64,000 bases of DNA from Nocardioides sp. (GTDB lineage Bacteria; Actinomycetota; Actinomycetes; Propionibacteriales; Nocardioidaceae), in assembly GCF_030149505.1 (NCBI RefSeq), contig NZ_JASBRN010000026.1, forward strand, positions 24,763 to 88,762. The letters run 5' to 3'. A program made the position numbers and the translations under genes. Every line of letters starts with the position of its first letter. The first letter of the stretch is position 1. The notes below the pieces were generated by a model. The model was not told the DNA's origin and did no database searches. It was given only the letters and a program-made list of their open reading frames with translations. Shown one piece after another: positions 15,189 through 23,270 of this stretch.

Positions 15189-16379
15189 GTGGTCACCGAC
15201 GAGACCTGGGTCGACACCTCCCCGGGCGGCCTGCTGCACCTGCTCCGCACCGGGCGCGCCGCCACGCGCGCCGACCTCGTGCGGCTGACCGGGCTCTCCC
15301 GTGGCGCCGTGACGGCACGGGTCGGCGCCCTCGCGGCGGCCGGGCTGCTGCTGGAGGGCGCCGACCTCGCCTCGACCGGGGGACGGCCGGCGGCCGCCCT
15401 GCGCCTGGACCCCGACGCCGGGGTGGTGCTCGCCGTGGCCGTCGGGCGCTCCCGCAGCCAGGTCGGCGTCTTCGACCTGGCCGGTCGGGAGGTCGCCGGC
15501 GACACCCGCGACCACGAGCCCGGCACCGGTGCCCGCGACCTGATGCCCGACGTCGCCGCCCGGCTCGGCTCCCTGCTCGACGGCCTCGTCGCCCCCTCGG
15601 CGCCTCGCGCGCGGGTGCTCGGCGTCGGGCTGAGCCTGCCGGGCTCCGTCGACCCGGCCACGGCCACCGCCACCGACGCCCCCGTGATGCGCGGCTGGGA
15701 CGGGGTCGCCCTCGCCCCCTACCTGTCCCCCGTCACCGACGCCCCGGTGCACCTCGACAACGACACGTCGGTCCTGGTGCGCTCGGAGCTCTTCGGCCGG
15801 GTCCCGGTGGCCCGGGACATGCTGGTGCTCAAGGCCTCGACCGGCCTGGCGCTGGGCATCGTGGCCGACGGTCGGCTGGTCGGCGAAGGTCGCGGCACCA
15901 CCGGCGAGCTCGGGCACACCCGGGTCGAGGAGGCCGGCGACCTGCTGTGCCGCTGCGGGGCGACCGGTTGCCTGGAGACGGTGGCCGGCGGCTGGGCGCT
16001 GGTGGCGCGGCTGCAGGAGGCGGGTCGCTCCGACGTACGCCACGTGCGCGACCTCGCCGCGCTCGCCCTCGCCGGCGACCCCGAGGCCCGCCAGCTGCTG
16101 CGCGAGGCCGGCCGGCACCTCGGCGAGACCCTGGCCGTCGCCGTCAACCTGCTGCACCCCGAGGCGGTCGTCGTCGGCGGGGACATGGCCACCGCCTTCG
16201 ACCTGCTCACCGCCGGGATCCGCGAGTCCCTCCATGCCCGCGCCCACCCGGCCGCCGCCCGGGCCCTGCGCTTCGTGCCGGCCACCCACGGCGAGGCCGC
16301 CGGGTTGCACGGGTGCGCGGCCCTGGCCATCGACCGAGCCCTGGACCCCCGCGCCGTGGACGCGCTCCTGCGGGAGTGA
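15189..16379 (+). CDS. ROK family transcriptional repressor
   Basis: A 396-residue ROK protein with an N-terminal winged helix-turn-helix (about residues 10-65, ATRADLVRLTGLSRGAVTAR) joined to a sugar-kinase-like domain. The ROK zinc motif is present as LLCRCGATGCLE, preceded by GELGHTRV. It probably senses a sugar or sugar phosphate and represses the divergent zwf-edd-eda operon through the palindrome at 15140-15178. The start is uncertain: a GTG at 15171 lies inside the operator, so I prefer the GTG at 15189. The phosphoryl-acceptor region (HLDNDTSVLV) has Asp, but a catalytic role as a kinase is unlikely given the DNA-binding domain. Confidence 0.9.
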   Translation: MVTDETWVDTSPGGLLHLLRTGRAATRADLVRLTGLSRGAVTARVGALAAAGLLLEGADLASTGGRPAAALRLDPDAGVVLAVAVGRSRSQVGVFDLAGREVAGDTRDHEPGTGARDLMPDVAARLGSLLDGLVAPSAPRARVLGVGLSLPGSVDPATATATDAPVMRGWDGVALAPYLSPVTDAPVHLDNDTSVLVRSELFGRVPVARDMLVLKASTGLALGIVADGRLVGEGRGTTGELGHTRVEEAGDLLCRCGATGCLETVAGGWALVARLQEAGRSDVRHVRDLAALALAGDPEARQLLREAGRHLGETLAVAVNLLHPEAVVVGGDMATAFDLLTAGIRESLHARAHPAAARALRFVPATHGEAAGLHGCAALAIDRALDPRAVDALLRE

Positions 16380-16425
16380 GGGCGCACGCCTGGTCGGCAG
16401 AGACAGCGGGCGCGCGGGGACGCGG

Positions 16426-16527
16426 CCGGCCCGAGGCGCCCCCCGAGGAGCGTGGGTGGGGCTGGCGGGCCGTTCGTGTGGAACGCGCGAACGGCCTGGT
16501 AGCGACGAAGGGGGCGCCTCGGGCCGG
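16426..16527. terminator. Nested palindrome between convergent ROK and hmgA genes
   Basis: An 18-bp perfect inverted repeat, CCGGCCCGAGGCGCCCCC (16426-16443) with its complement at 16510-16527, encloses a second 9-bp stem, GGCCGTTCG (16468-16476) and CGAACGGCC (16488-16496). It could fold into a large branched hairpin and probably ends transcription from both sides. The 190 bases between the genes contain nothing else recognisable. Confidence 0.6.
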
Positions 16528-16569
16528 ACGCGGCACCGCGCGCCCCTTCCCCGCCAACCCGCAGCGGCC

Positions 16570-17745
16570 TCAGCCCCGGTCGCGGGCCCAGGTCCAGGCG
16601 TACTCCGGGTCCTCCACCGCCAGGGCGGCCTCGCCGAGCTCGAGCGGGGCGAAGGTGTCGACCATCACGGCGGTCTCCTCGAAGCGCTCGGCACCGAGGC
16701 TGGCCTCGATCGCGGAGGGCTGCGGGCCGTGGGCGTGGCCACCGGGGTGCAGTGAGATCGAGCCGAGCCCGATGTCGGAGCCCTTGCGGGCCTCGTAGTC
16801 GCCGGCGACGTAGAACATGACCTCGTCGCTGTCGACGTTGGAGTGGTAGTAGGGCACCGGCACGGCGAGCGGGTGGTAGTCGACCTTGCGCGGCAGGAAC
16901 GCGCAGACCACGAAGTTCCAGCCCTCGAAGACCTGGTGCACCGGCGGCGGCTGGTGGACCTTGCCGGTGATCGGCATGTAGTCCTCGATGTTGAGCGTGT
17001 AGGGGTAGAGGCAGCCGTCCCAGCCGACCACGTCGAAGGGGTGGGTCGCGTACGTCATCCGGGTGCCGACGATCCCCTGGCTGGTGCGGTGCTTGACCAG
17101 CACCGGCACGTCGGTGCCCTCGCGCAGCAGCGGCTCGGCGGGGCCGTGCAGGTCGCGCTCGCAGTACGGCGCGTGCTCGAGCAGCTGGCCGAACCGGCTC
17201 AGGTAGCGCTTGGGCGGCGCGACGTGACTGCTGGCCTCCGTGGCGTAGAGCCGGCTGGGCTCAGCCGGGACCCAGCGGTGGGTAGTGGCGCGCGGGACCA
17301 CCACGAAGTCGCCGGCTCGGTAGGGGACGGCGCCGAACACCGTCTCGACCACCCCGGAACCGGACTCGACGAAGACACACTCGTCGCCGATCGCGTCGCG
17401 GTAGTAGGCGCTCGGCTCGGTGCCGGTCACGACGTAGGTGAGCCGCACGTCGTTGTTGGCCAGCACGGTCCGGCGGTCGGCGACGGCGTCGGTGCCGGTC
17501 TCGAGGTCGTGCAGCCGCAGGTGCCGCGGGGCGAGCGGGTGGTTGGGGGTGCGGGACTGGTCCGGCAGCTCCCAGACCTCGCTCGCGGTGAGGGCCGAGG
17601 GGACGCCTCGGTGGTAGAGCAGGGAGGAGTCGGAGGAGAACCCCTCCTCCCCCATCAGCTCCTCGCGGTAGAGGCGACCCTCGGCGTCGCGGTGCTGGGT
17701 GTGGCGGGTCCGGGGGACGTCGCCGACACTGCGGTAGTAGGCCAT
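16570..17745 (-). CDS. hmgA: Homogentisate 1,2-dioxygenase
   Basis: A 391-residue Fe(II) enzyme that opens the ring of homogentisate to maleylacetoacetate in tyrosine and phenylalanine breakdown. The C-terminal cupin holds the metal-ligand region SNVDSDEVMFYVAGDYEARK and HPGGHAHGPQPSAIEAS. Earlier blocks VGWDGCLYPYTLNIEDY and PPVHQVFEG are typical of the bacterial branch, which is shorter than the eukaryotic enzyme. ATG 17745 has GGGAG six bases upstream. It is divergent from the uncharacterised gene and fahA, which completes the pathway. Confidence 0.93.
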   Translation of the reverse strand: MAYYRSVGDVPRTRHTQHRDAEGRLYREELMGEEGFSSDSSLLYHRGVPSALTASEVWELPDQSRTPNHPLAPRHLRLHDLETGTDAVADRRTVLANNDVRLTYVVTGTEPSAYYRDAIGDECVFVESGSGVVETVFGAVPYRAGDFVVVPRATTHRWVPAEPSRLYATEASSHVAPPKRYLSRFGQLLEHAPYCERDLHGPAEPLLREGTDVPVLVKHRTSQGIVGTRMTYATHPFDVVGWDGCLYPYTLNIEDYMPITGKVHQPPPVHQVFEGWNFVVCAFLPRKVDYHPLAVPVPYYHSNVDSDEVMFYVAGDYEARKGSDIGLGSISLHPGGHAHGPQPSAIEASLGAERFEETAVMVDTFAPLELGEAALAVEDPEYAWTWARDRG

Positions 17746-17771
17746 GCTGTCTCCCGACGCTTCGAGCGGAC

Positions 17772-17786
17772 GTCCGACTATCGGAC
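17772..17786. promoter_or_regulatory. Palindrome GTCCGA-N3-TCGGAC upstream of hmgA
   Basis: Perfect 6-bp arms (17772-17777 and 17781-17786) are separated by three bases. On the minus strand the centre contains GATAGT (17782-17777), a plausible -10 for hmgA, so a bound protein would block that promoter. Confidence 0.45.
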
Positions 17787-17794
17787 GAACCAGG

Positions 17795-17820
17795 GCGCTA
17801 TTCGTTCGCTACAGTAGCGC
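17795..17820 (+). promoter_or_regulatory. Leaderless -10 and inverted repeat upstream of 17822
   Basis: TACAGT (17810-17815) ends six bases before the GTG start at 17822, the spacing of a leaderless transcript. It is embedded in an inverted repeat, GCGCTA (17795-17800) with TAGCGC (17815-17820), that may be an operator. Confidence 0.5.
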
Positions 17821-17821
17821 G

Positions 17822-18655
17822 GTGACCCGTTTCGAGGAACCGTCCACCGACCCCTTCTGGGTCGGCCTCATCGACGACGCCGCCACCTTCCCGCCTGGCG
17901 ACGCCCCGCTGGAGCAGGCGCTCGCGGCGTACGCCGGACGCTCCGGCCCCGCGGCGCGGCTGGTCCGCTCGCTGGTCGTGCGCGACACCGACCTGCCGGC
18001 CGTGCCGAGCGGGACGCCGGTGTCGGTCGTACTGACGGGGGGCGCCGGCCAGGTGCTGGGCCCCGCTCGGTTGTGCGCCCAGCGCGACCTGCCGCTCGCC
18101 GGCCTGGAGATCGCCCTGCGCGACGTCGAGGACCCCGCCGGCAACGCCCGCCGCGTGGTGGCCGCCGTCGACGCGGCCCGCGCCGAGGGCGTCCTCGACG
18201 AGGACACCCGGGTCTTCGTCGAGCTGCCCGCGACCGACCCCACGCACTCCTGGCTGGCCGCCGCCGACGAGGTCGCCGCAGCCGAGCTGCGGCTCAAGCT
18301 GCGCACCGGCGGCCTGGACGCCGAGGCGTTCCCGACGCCGGAGCGGCTGGCCGCCTGGATCGATGCCGCGCTCGACCGGGAGCTGCCGTTCAAGTGCACC
18401 GCGGGCCTGCATCGCGCGCTGCCCCACACCTCCCCGGAGGGCTGGCGGCACCACGGGTTCGTGGCGGTGCTCGCCGCGACCCGGGTCGCCTTCGACGGCG
18501 CCTCGCGCGCCGAGGTGGTCGAGGTGCTGACCTCCGGGGATGCCCCCGACCTGCTGGCGCTGGAGCTGACCGGTGCGCGCCGGTGGTTCTCCTCCTTCGG
18601 CTCGTGCAGCGTCGAGGAGCCCCTGGCCGACCTCCGCGAGATGGTGGACCTGTGA
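17822..18655 (+). CDS. Uncharacterised protein of the homogentisate cluster
   Basis: A 277-residue cytoplasmic protein without a signal peptide or membrane segments, of unknown function. Its alternating hydrophobic strands and acidic/helical stretches (VSVVLTGGAG, LAGLEIALRD, TRVFVELPAT, LRLKLRTGG, PFKCTAGLHRALPH) look like a TIM-barrel-type layout. The conserved-looking Lys in PFKCTAGLH and the preceding LKLRTGG are candidate active-site parts. GTG 17822 is supported by a leaderless -10 TACAGT. Its stop overlaps the fahA start (GTGA), so it is co-translated with fumarylacetoacetase and probably serves tyrosine catabolism. It might fill the maleylacetoacetate isomerase gap, but this is only a guess. 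Confidence 0.8.
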   Translation: MTRFEEPSTDPFWVGLIDDAATFPPGDAPLEQALAAYAGRSGPAARLVRSLVVRDTDLPAVPSGTPVSVVLTGGAGQVLGPARLCAQRDLPLAGLEIALRDVEDPAGNARRVVAAVDAARAEGVLDEDTRVFVELPATDPTHSWLAAADEVAAAELRLKLRTGGLDAEAFPTPERLAAWIDAALDRELPFKCTAGLHRALPHTSPEGWRHHGFVAVLAATRVAFDGASRAEVVEVLTSGDAPDLLALELTGARRWFSSFGSCSVEEPLADLREMVDL

Positions 18656-19779
18656 GCACTCCTCCTTCCGACGTCCTCGGCGGCTTCGGCCTCGACCACC
18701 TGCCCTACGGGGTCTTCTCCGTCGACGGCGGCCCGCGCCGGGTCGGCGTACGACGGGGCGAGGAGGTCCTCGACCTGGCGCACGCGACCGGTCGACCCGA
18801 GCTGGCCGAGCCCTCGCTCAACGCCCTCATGGCGCGCGGGCCCTCGACCTGGCGCCAGCTGCGCGAGCAGGCGCTCGACCTCGCGCCCGACCTGCCGGGC
18901 ATCCCGCTCTCCGACGTGGTCATGCACCTGCCGTTCGAGGTGGCCGACTACGTCGACTTCTACGCCTCCGAGCACCACGCCACCAACCTCGGCCGGATGT
19001 TCCGCCCCGGCTCCGAGCCGCTGCTGCCGAACTGGAAGCACCTGCCGGTCGGCTACCACGGCCGCGCGGGCACCGTCGTGCCGAGCGGCACCCCCGTGGT
19101 CCGGCCCTCGGGGCTGCGCCCGGTGGGGCCAGGCGAACCGCCGTCCTTCGGCCCGACCCGGCGCCTGGACATCGAGGCCGAGCTCGGCTTCGTCGTCGGC
19201 GCGCCCTCGGCCCTCGGCTCGCGCGTCCCGGCCGCCGCGCTGGCCGACCACGTCTTCGGGGTCGTCGGGCTCAACGACTGGTCCGCACGCGACATCCAGG
19301 CCTACGAGTACGTCCCGCTCGGACCGTTCCTGGGCAAGTCGTTCGCGACCTCGATCAGCTGCTGGGTCACGCCGCTGGCCGCGCTCGAGGCGGCGTGGTG
19401 CGACCTGCCCGGCCAGGACCCCGAGCCGGCGGCGTACCTCGAGTCGGGGCGCACGCGCGGCCTCGACATCGACGTGGAGGTCGTGCTCGACGGGGAGGTC
19501 GTCAGCCGACCGACGTACGCCTCGACCTACTGGTCGCCCGCGCAGATGCTGGCCCACCTCACGGTCAACGGCGCCAGCGTGCGCACCGGCGACCTGTTCG
19601 CCAGCGGGACGATCAGCGGTCCCGCGCCGGGCCAGGAGGGCTCCTTCATCGAGCTGTGGCGCGGCGAGCGGTTCCTCGAGGACGGCCAGGAGGTCGTGCT
19701 GCGCTACTCCGCGCCGTCGACCTCCGGCGGGCGGCTGTCCCTGGGCGAGGTCGCGGGGCGGGTCGAGCCGGCGCGCTGA
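18652..19779 (+). CDS. fahA: Fumarylacetoacetase
   Basis: A 375-residue hydrolase that splits fumarylacetoacetate into fumarate and acetoacetate, the last step of tyrosine breakdown. The metal and catalytic residues of the FAH family are visible: DFYASEHHATN (Asp ligand and catalytic His), DIEAELGFV (two Glu ligands), and GLNDWSARDIQAYEY (Asp ligand). It is shorter than the roughly 420-residue animal enzyme. The start is GTG 18652, overlapping the upstream stop. The last codons (Val-Glu-Pro-Ala-Arg) are encoded by a sequence resembling the left arm of the dispersed palindromic repeat, so a repeat may have been captured at the 3' end. Confidence 0.93.
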   Translation: MSTPPSDVLGGFGLDHLPYGVFSVDGGPRRVGVRRGEEVLDLAHATGRPELAEPSLNALMARGPSTWRQLREQALDLAPDLPGIPLSDVVMHLPFEVADYVDFYASEHHATNLGRMFRPGSEPLLPNWKHLPVGYHGRAGTVVPSGTPVVRPSGLRPVGPGEPPSFGPTRRLDIEAELGFVVGAPSALGSRVPAAALADHVFGVVGLNDWSARDIQAYEYVPLGPFLGKSFATSISCWVTPLAALEAAWCDLPGQDPEPAAYLESGRTRGLDIDVEVVLDGEVVSRPTYASTYWSPAQMLAHLTVNGASVRTGDLFASGTISGPAPGQEGSFIELWRGERFLEDGQEVVLRYSAPSTSGGRLSLGEVAGRVEPAR

Positions 19780-19801
19780 GTCGGCCGTTGAGCAGGCCAC
19801 C

Positions 19802-19843
19802 GTCGAACCAGCGCCGAGTCACCGTCGAAGTGGTGCCGAGTGG
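19802..19843. repeat. Pair of short half-element repeats, 22-bp period
   Basis: Two units start at 19802 and 19824 (GTCGAACCAGCGCCGAGTCA and a diverged GTCGAAGTGGTGCCGAGTGG). They match the pair at 5142-5183 in sequence and spacing. Confidence 0.65.
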
Positions 19844-19893
19844 GCGGGCGGACCGGTGGTCGGATCCCTGCGACCCCGGGACGGAACCTGTTC

Positions 19894-19899
19894 TAGATT
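19894..19899 (+). promoter_or_regulatory. Leaderless -10 element TAGATT
   Basis: TAGATT ends seven bases before the ATG at 19907, suggesting a leaderless transcript for the Ddn-like gene. Confidence 0.5.
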
Positions 19900-19906
19900 T
19901 CGGGCC

Positions 19907-20374
19907 ATGGGACTCCTGACCCCGCTGGCCGTGAAGATCGGCGCCATCGAGTGGATGCCGAAGCTGCTCCCCCAGATCGTGTGGGTCGACAAGAACCTGC
20001 AGAAGGCCTCGCGCGGGCGGGTCAGCGTGCTCGACCTCGCCGGCCTGCCCAACCTCATGCTCACCGTCGTCGGCCGCAAGAGCGGCATCCCGCGCCAGAC
20101 CCCGCTGCTGTGCGTGCCCGACGGTGACACCTGGCTGATCGCCGGGTCCTACTTCGGCGGCCCGAAGATGCCGGTGTGGGTCGTCAACCTGCGGGCCGCG
20201 CGCACCGCCCACATCCGCTTCGGCAGGGTCGAGACCGACGTGACCGCCGAGGAGCTCTCCGGCGAGGACCGCGCCGCCGCGTGGCGCACGATGCTCGCCA
20301 CCTGGCCGAACTACGCCAAGTACGAGGAGCGCACCGACCGGCTGATCCCGGTCTTCCGCCTGCGCCGGGCCTGA
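19907..20374 (+). CDS. Nitroreductase/deazaflavin (F420)-dependent oxidoreductase family protein
   Basis: A 155-residue split-barrel protein of the Ddn-like family, which uses coenzyme F420 (or related flavins) and is largely limited to actinobacteria and a few others. Typical blocks are LMLTVVGRKSGIPRQTPLLC, VPDGDTWLIAGSYFGGPKMPVW and the following ALR-type NLRAARTAHIRF. The family includes the pretomanid-activating Ddn and quinone reductases. The natural substrate here is unknown. ATG 19907 is supported by the leaderless -10 at 19894. A possible upstream start at 19856 would lie before the predicted transcript start. Confidence 0.85.
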   Translation: MGLLTPLAVKIGAIEWMPKLLPQIVWVDKNLQKASRGRVSVLDLAGLPNLMLTVVGRKSGIPRQTPLLCVPDGDTWLIAGSYFGGPKMPVWVVNLRAARTAHIRFGRVETDVTAEELSGEDRAAAWRTMLATWPNYAKYEERTDRLIPVFRLRRA

Positions 20375-20395
20375 GGGACGGCGGCGCGCGACCCG

Positions 20396-20440
20396 CTCCG
20401 GGGCTCCAGGGCTCCAGGGCTCCGGGGCTCCGGGGCTCCG
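20396..20440 (+). repeat. 8-bp tandem repeat with G-quadruplex potential
   Basis: About 5.6 copies of the 8-base unit CTCC(G/A)GGG run from 20396 to 20440. The plus strand has five runs of three to four G separated by four or five bases, which meets the usual G-quadruplex pattern. It lies between the Ddn-like gene and the sulfatase gene. Confidence 0.75.
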
Positions 20441-20532
20441 ACGCCCGAGGGTGACGGACCGGGAGCGGCCGGGGGCCGGAACGCGCCACGCGCTGGGGCG
20501 CGTGGCTCTGGCGGCGCCCGGAGCCGGCGGCC

Positions 20533-20538
20533 TACCGT
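20533..20538 (+). promoter_or_regulatory. Leaderless -10 element TACCGT
   Basis: TACCGT ends five bases before the GTG at 20544, which favours that start for the sulfatase and a leaderless transcript. Confidence 0.45.
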
Positions 20539-20543
20539 CGAGC

Positions 20544-22280
20544 GTGCTCCCGTTCCCTGGTTCCCCACGCGCTCGGCGCCCGCTCCTCGGCCTCGCCTCG
20601 GCGACCGCCGGGCTGGTCGCGCTGGCGACGGTCGGCGCCGGCGTCCAGGTAGCCCCCGCGCCTCCCGCAGCCACCGCAGCGACGACGGCCGCGGCCCAGG
20701 CGGCCGAGCCCGACCCCCGCCCCAACATCGTGGTGGTCGTCGCCGACGACATGCGCGTCGACGACCTGCGCTGGGCGCCCCGCACGCGCCGGTTGGTGGG
20801 GGCCGACGGCATCTCGATGGAGAACTCCTTCGCGCCGTACCCCCTCTGCTGCCCCCAGCGCGCGACCTTCCTGACCGGGCAGCACGCGCACAACCACGGG
20901 GTCTACTGGCACGAGCCGCCGTCGGGGTACGCCGCGTTCGACGACTCCCGGACCATCGCCACGTCGCTGCGCGCAGCCGGCTACCGCACGGGCTTCCTCG
21001 GCAAGTACCTCAACCGCTACGGCCTCGACCGGTCCAGGGTCAGCGGCCAGCCCTCCCACCGCTACGTGCCCGCCGGGTGGGACGAGTGGCGCGGGGCGGT
21101 GGAGAACCCCGGTGACGCGGGGTTCCACGGCGGCACCTACGTCTACACCGACATCGCCTTCAACCACGACGGGAAGATCGACAACCGCTACCGCGGGCGC
21201 TACAGCACCCAGGTGATCGGCGACCTCGCCGTCGACATGGTCCGGCGCTCCGACCGGCACCGGCAGCGCACGGGCGAGCCGTTCTTCCTGCTGGTCAACC
21301 ACGTGGCCCCGCACCACGGCGCTCCCCGCGACCCCGACGACCCGCAGCCGCTGGGCGGGTCCGAGGACTCCACGCAGGACTTCCCCTCGCCGTACGTCCC
21401 GCCCGCGGAGCGGGGGCGCTTCGACGACGTCATCGATCGAGCGCCCGGGATCGCCCGCTCCGGCGCTCCGACGGAGAAGGACGTCTCCGACAAGCCTCGC
21501 CAGGTCCGCAACCTCCCGCCGCTGAGCCGTGCCGACCTCCGCGCCATGCGCGAGGTGGCCCGCCAGCGGGCCGAGGCGATCCACGTGATGGATCGGCAGG
21601 TGGCGCGACTGGTGACCTCGCTCAAGCGGACGGGCGAGTGGGAGCGCACGGTCGTCGTGTTCACCTCCGACAACGGTCTGCTGCAGGGCGAGCACCGCTT
21701 CCGCACCGGGAAGGTCTGGTCCTACGAGCCGTCGCTACGGGTGCCGCTGCTCCTCACCGGGCCGGGGCTGCGGGGGAAGGGCCCCCTGGGCGACAAGCGC
21801 TACGACCCGGTCGACACCCCGGACCTCACCGCGACCCTGCTCGACCTCGCGGGTGCCGAACCCCCGCGCCGCCCGGACGGTACGTCGGTGCTGCCGACCC
21901 TGCTCGAGGGCGACCGTGGCTGGGACGTGCCCGTGCTGACCGAGGCCACGCACACCTCGGGGGGCTCGGAGCGGGGCTTCGGGGAGCGCAGCTCGATCGG
22001 GGTCCGGACGGGTCGGTGGAGCATGACCCGCTACCGCGACGGCTTCGTCGAGCTCTACGACCTCGTCCGAGACCCGCTGCAGCACGAGAACCTCGCCCGC
22101 TCCCGCGAGCACCGGGACGTCCTGGCCGCGCTCACCACCTCCTGGCGCGAGGTCAAGGACTGCGCGGGCGCCGGCTGCCAGGCGCCGCTGCCCGAGTCCC
22201 TCGCCATGACCGCGGACGAGGTCGCGGACGCGACCCGCCGCTACTGGAAGGCGATCGACCGGACCTACGCATACCGCTGA
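20544..22280 (+). CDS. Secreted sulfatase family hydrolase
   Basis: A 578-residue exported member of the alkaline phosphatase/sulfatase superfamily. An Arg-rich start, a hydrophobic stretch (about residues 14-34) and an Ala-rich region form the signal peptide. The metal-binding NIVVVVADDMRVDD follows. The sulfatase motif C-x-P-x-R is present as CCPQR with the residue for formylglycine conversion at Cys102, then the GQHAHNHGVYW block and SDNGLLQGEHRFRTGK. The substrate is likely an extracellular sulfate ester. I chose GTG 20544 because of the leaderless -10. A GTG at 20451 would add 31 residues without improving the signal peptide. Confidence 0.88.
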   Translation: MLPFPGSPRARRPLLGLASATAGLVALATVGAGVQVAPAPPAATAATTAAAQAAEPDPRPNIVVVVADDMRVDDLRWAPRTRRLVGADGISMENSFAPYPLCCPQRATFLTGQHAHNHGVYWHEPPSGYAAFDDSRTIATSLRAAGYRTGFLGKYLNRYGLDRSRVSGQPSHRYVPAGWDEWRGAVENPGDAGFHGGTYVYTDIAFNHDGKIDNRYRGRYSTQVIGDLAVDMVRRSDRHRQRTGEPFFLLVNHVAPHHGAPRDPDDPQPLGGSEDSTQDFPSPYVPPAERGRFDDVIDRAPGIARSGAPTEKDVSDKPRQVRNLPPLSRADLRAMREVARQRAEAIHVMDRQVARLVTSLKRTGEWERTVVVFTSDNGLLQGEHRFRTGKVWSYEPSLRVPLLLTGPGLRGKGPLGDKRYDPVDTPDLTATLLDLAGAEPPRRPDGTSVLPTLLEGDRGWDVPVLTEATHTSGGSERGFGERSSIGVRTGRWSMTRYRDGFVELYDLVRDPLQHENLARSREHRDVLAALTTSWREVKDCAGAGCQAPLPESLAMTADEVADATRRYWKAIDRTYAYR

Positions 22281-22299
22281 CCGTGCGCGCCCCCACACC

Positions 22300-22305
22300 T
22301 AGGCT
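22300..22305 (+). promoter_or_regulatory. Leaderless -10 element TAGGCT
   Basis: TAGGCT ends six bases before the GTG at 22312, the standard spacing for a leaderless mRNA. Confidence 0.55.
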
Positions 22306-22311
22306 CGTCCG

Positions 22312-23247
22312 GTGACGCAGCTCGGCCAGTACCCCGACCCCACCCACGTCGTCGCCCACCTCAGCGACCCCCACCTGCTCGCCGCCGGCCAGCTGCAGTA
22401 CGGCGTCGTCGACCCCGAGCGCGGGCTGGTCGCGGCCCTGGAGCGCCTCGGCCGGATCGACCCGCCCCCGCAGGCGCTGGTCTTCACCGGGGACCTCGCC
22501 GACAAGGCCGAGCCCGAGGCGTACGCCCGGCTGCGCGAGCTGGTCGAGCCCGTGGCGGCAGGCATGGGAGCCGAGGTCGTGTGGACCATGGGCAACCACG
22601 ACGCCCGCGAGCCCTACGCCCGCGGCCTGTTCGGACCCGACGCCGACCCTACGGTGCCGCAGGACCGGGTGCACGAGGTCGACGGGCTGCGGATCGTCGC
22701 GCTGGACACGTCGATCCCCGACTACCACCACGGCGAGCTGCGGCCCGAGCAGCTGGCGTGGCTGGCCGACCTGCTGGCCACCCCCGCCCCGCACGGGACG
22801 ATCATGGCGATGCACCACCCGCCGATCCCGGTGCCGATGCTGCCGCCGGCGCAGATCATCGAGCTGGCCGACCAGCACCTGCTGGCCGAGGTGGTACGCG
22901 GCACCGACGTGCGCGCGATCCTGGGCGGGCACTTCCACTTCACCAGCCACAGCCTCTTCGCCGGCGTACCCGTCTCGGTGGCCTCGGCGACCTGCTACAC
23001 CTCCGACCTCACCCCGGCGGACCGCTACCTCTCCGGCGTCGACGGGCACCAGTCGGTCAACCTGCTGCACGTCTACGAGGACCGGGTCGTGCACACGGTC
23101 GTGCCGACCACCGAGGCCCCCGAGGTCGACGGCTACCCGCTCTCGGTGCGGCCGCAGGTGCTCGCGCTCTCCGACCACGACCGGCGCGAGCTGCTCTCGC
23201 GCAAGGGCGTGGACCTGGCCGCGCTCGTCGAGCAGCTGGGTCTCTGA
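22312..23247 (+). CDS. Metallophosphoesterase (cyclic nucleotide phosphodiesterase-like)
   Basis: A 311-residue calcineurin-like phosphoesterase resembling CpdA-type 3',5'-cyclic nucleotide phosphodiesterases. All five metal-binding motifs are present: HLSDPHL (D-x-H), FTGDLADK (GD), TMGNHDAR (GNHD), MAMHHPPIP (H) and GGHFHFTSH (GHxH). No signal peptide is visible, so it acts in the cytoplasm. Reported actinobacterial relatives (for example Rv0805) have activity on cyclic and linear phosphodiesters, so the physiological target remains open. The GTG start is placed directly by the leaderless -10 at 22300. It lies downstream of the sulfatase with its own promoter. Confidence 0.88.
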   Translation: MTQLGQYPDPTHVVAHLSDPHLLAAGQLQYGVVDPERGLVAALERLGRIDPPPQALVFTGDLADKAEPEAYARLRELVEPVAAGMGAEVVWTMGNHDAREPYARGLFGPDADPTVPQDRVHEVDGLRIVALDTSIPDYHHGELRPEQLAWLADLLATPAPHGTIMAMHHPPIPVPMLPPAQIIELADQHLLAEVVRGTDVRAILGGHFHFTSHSLFAGVPVSVASATCYTSDLTPADRYLSGVDGHQSVNLLHVYEDRVVHTVVPTTEAPEVDGYPLSVRPQVLALSDHDRRELLSRKGVDLAALVEQLGL

Positions 23248-23270
23248 ACAGCCGCTGCCCGCGACACCGG

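Noticed and set aside
20396..20440. CRISPR interpretation of the 8-bp repeat
   Set aside because: The unit is too short and has no spacers.
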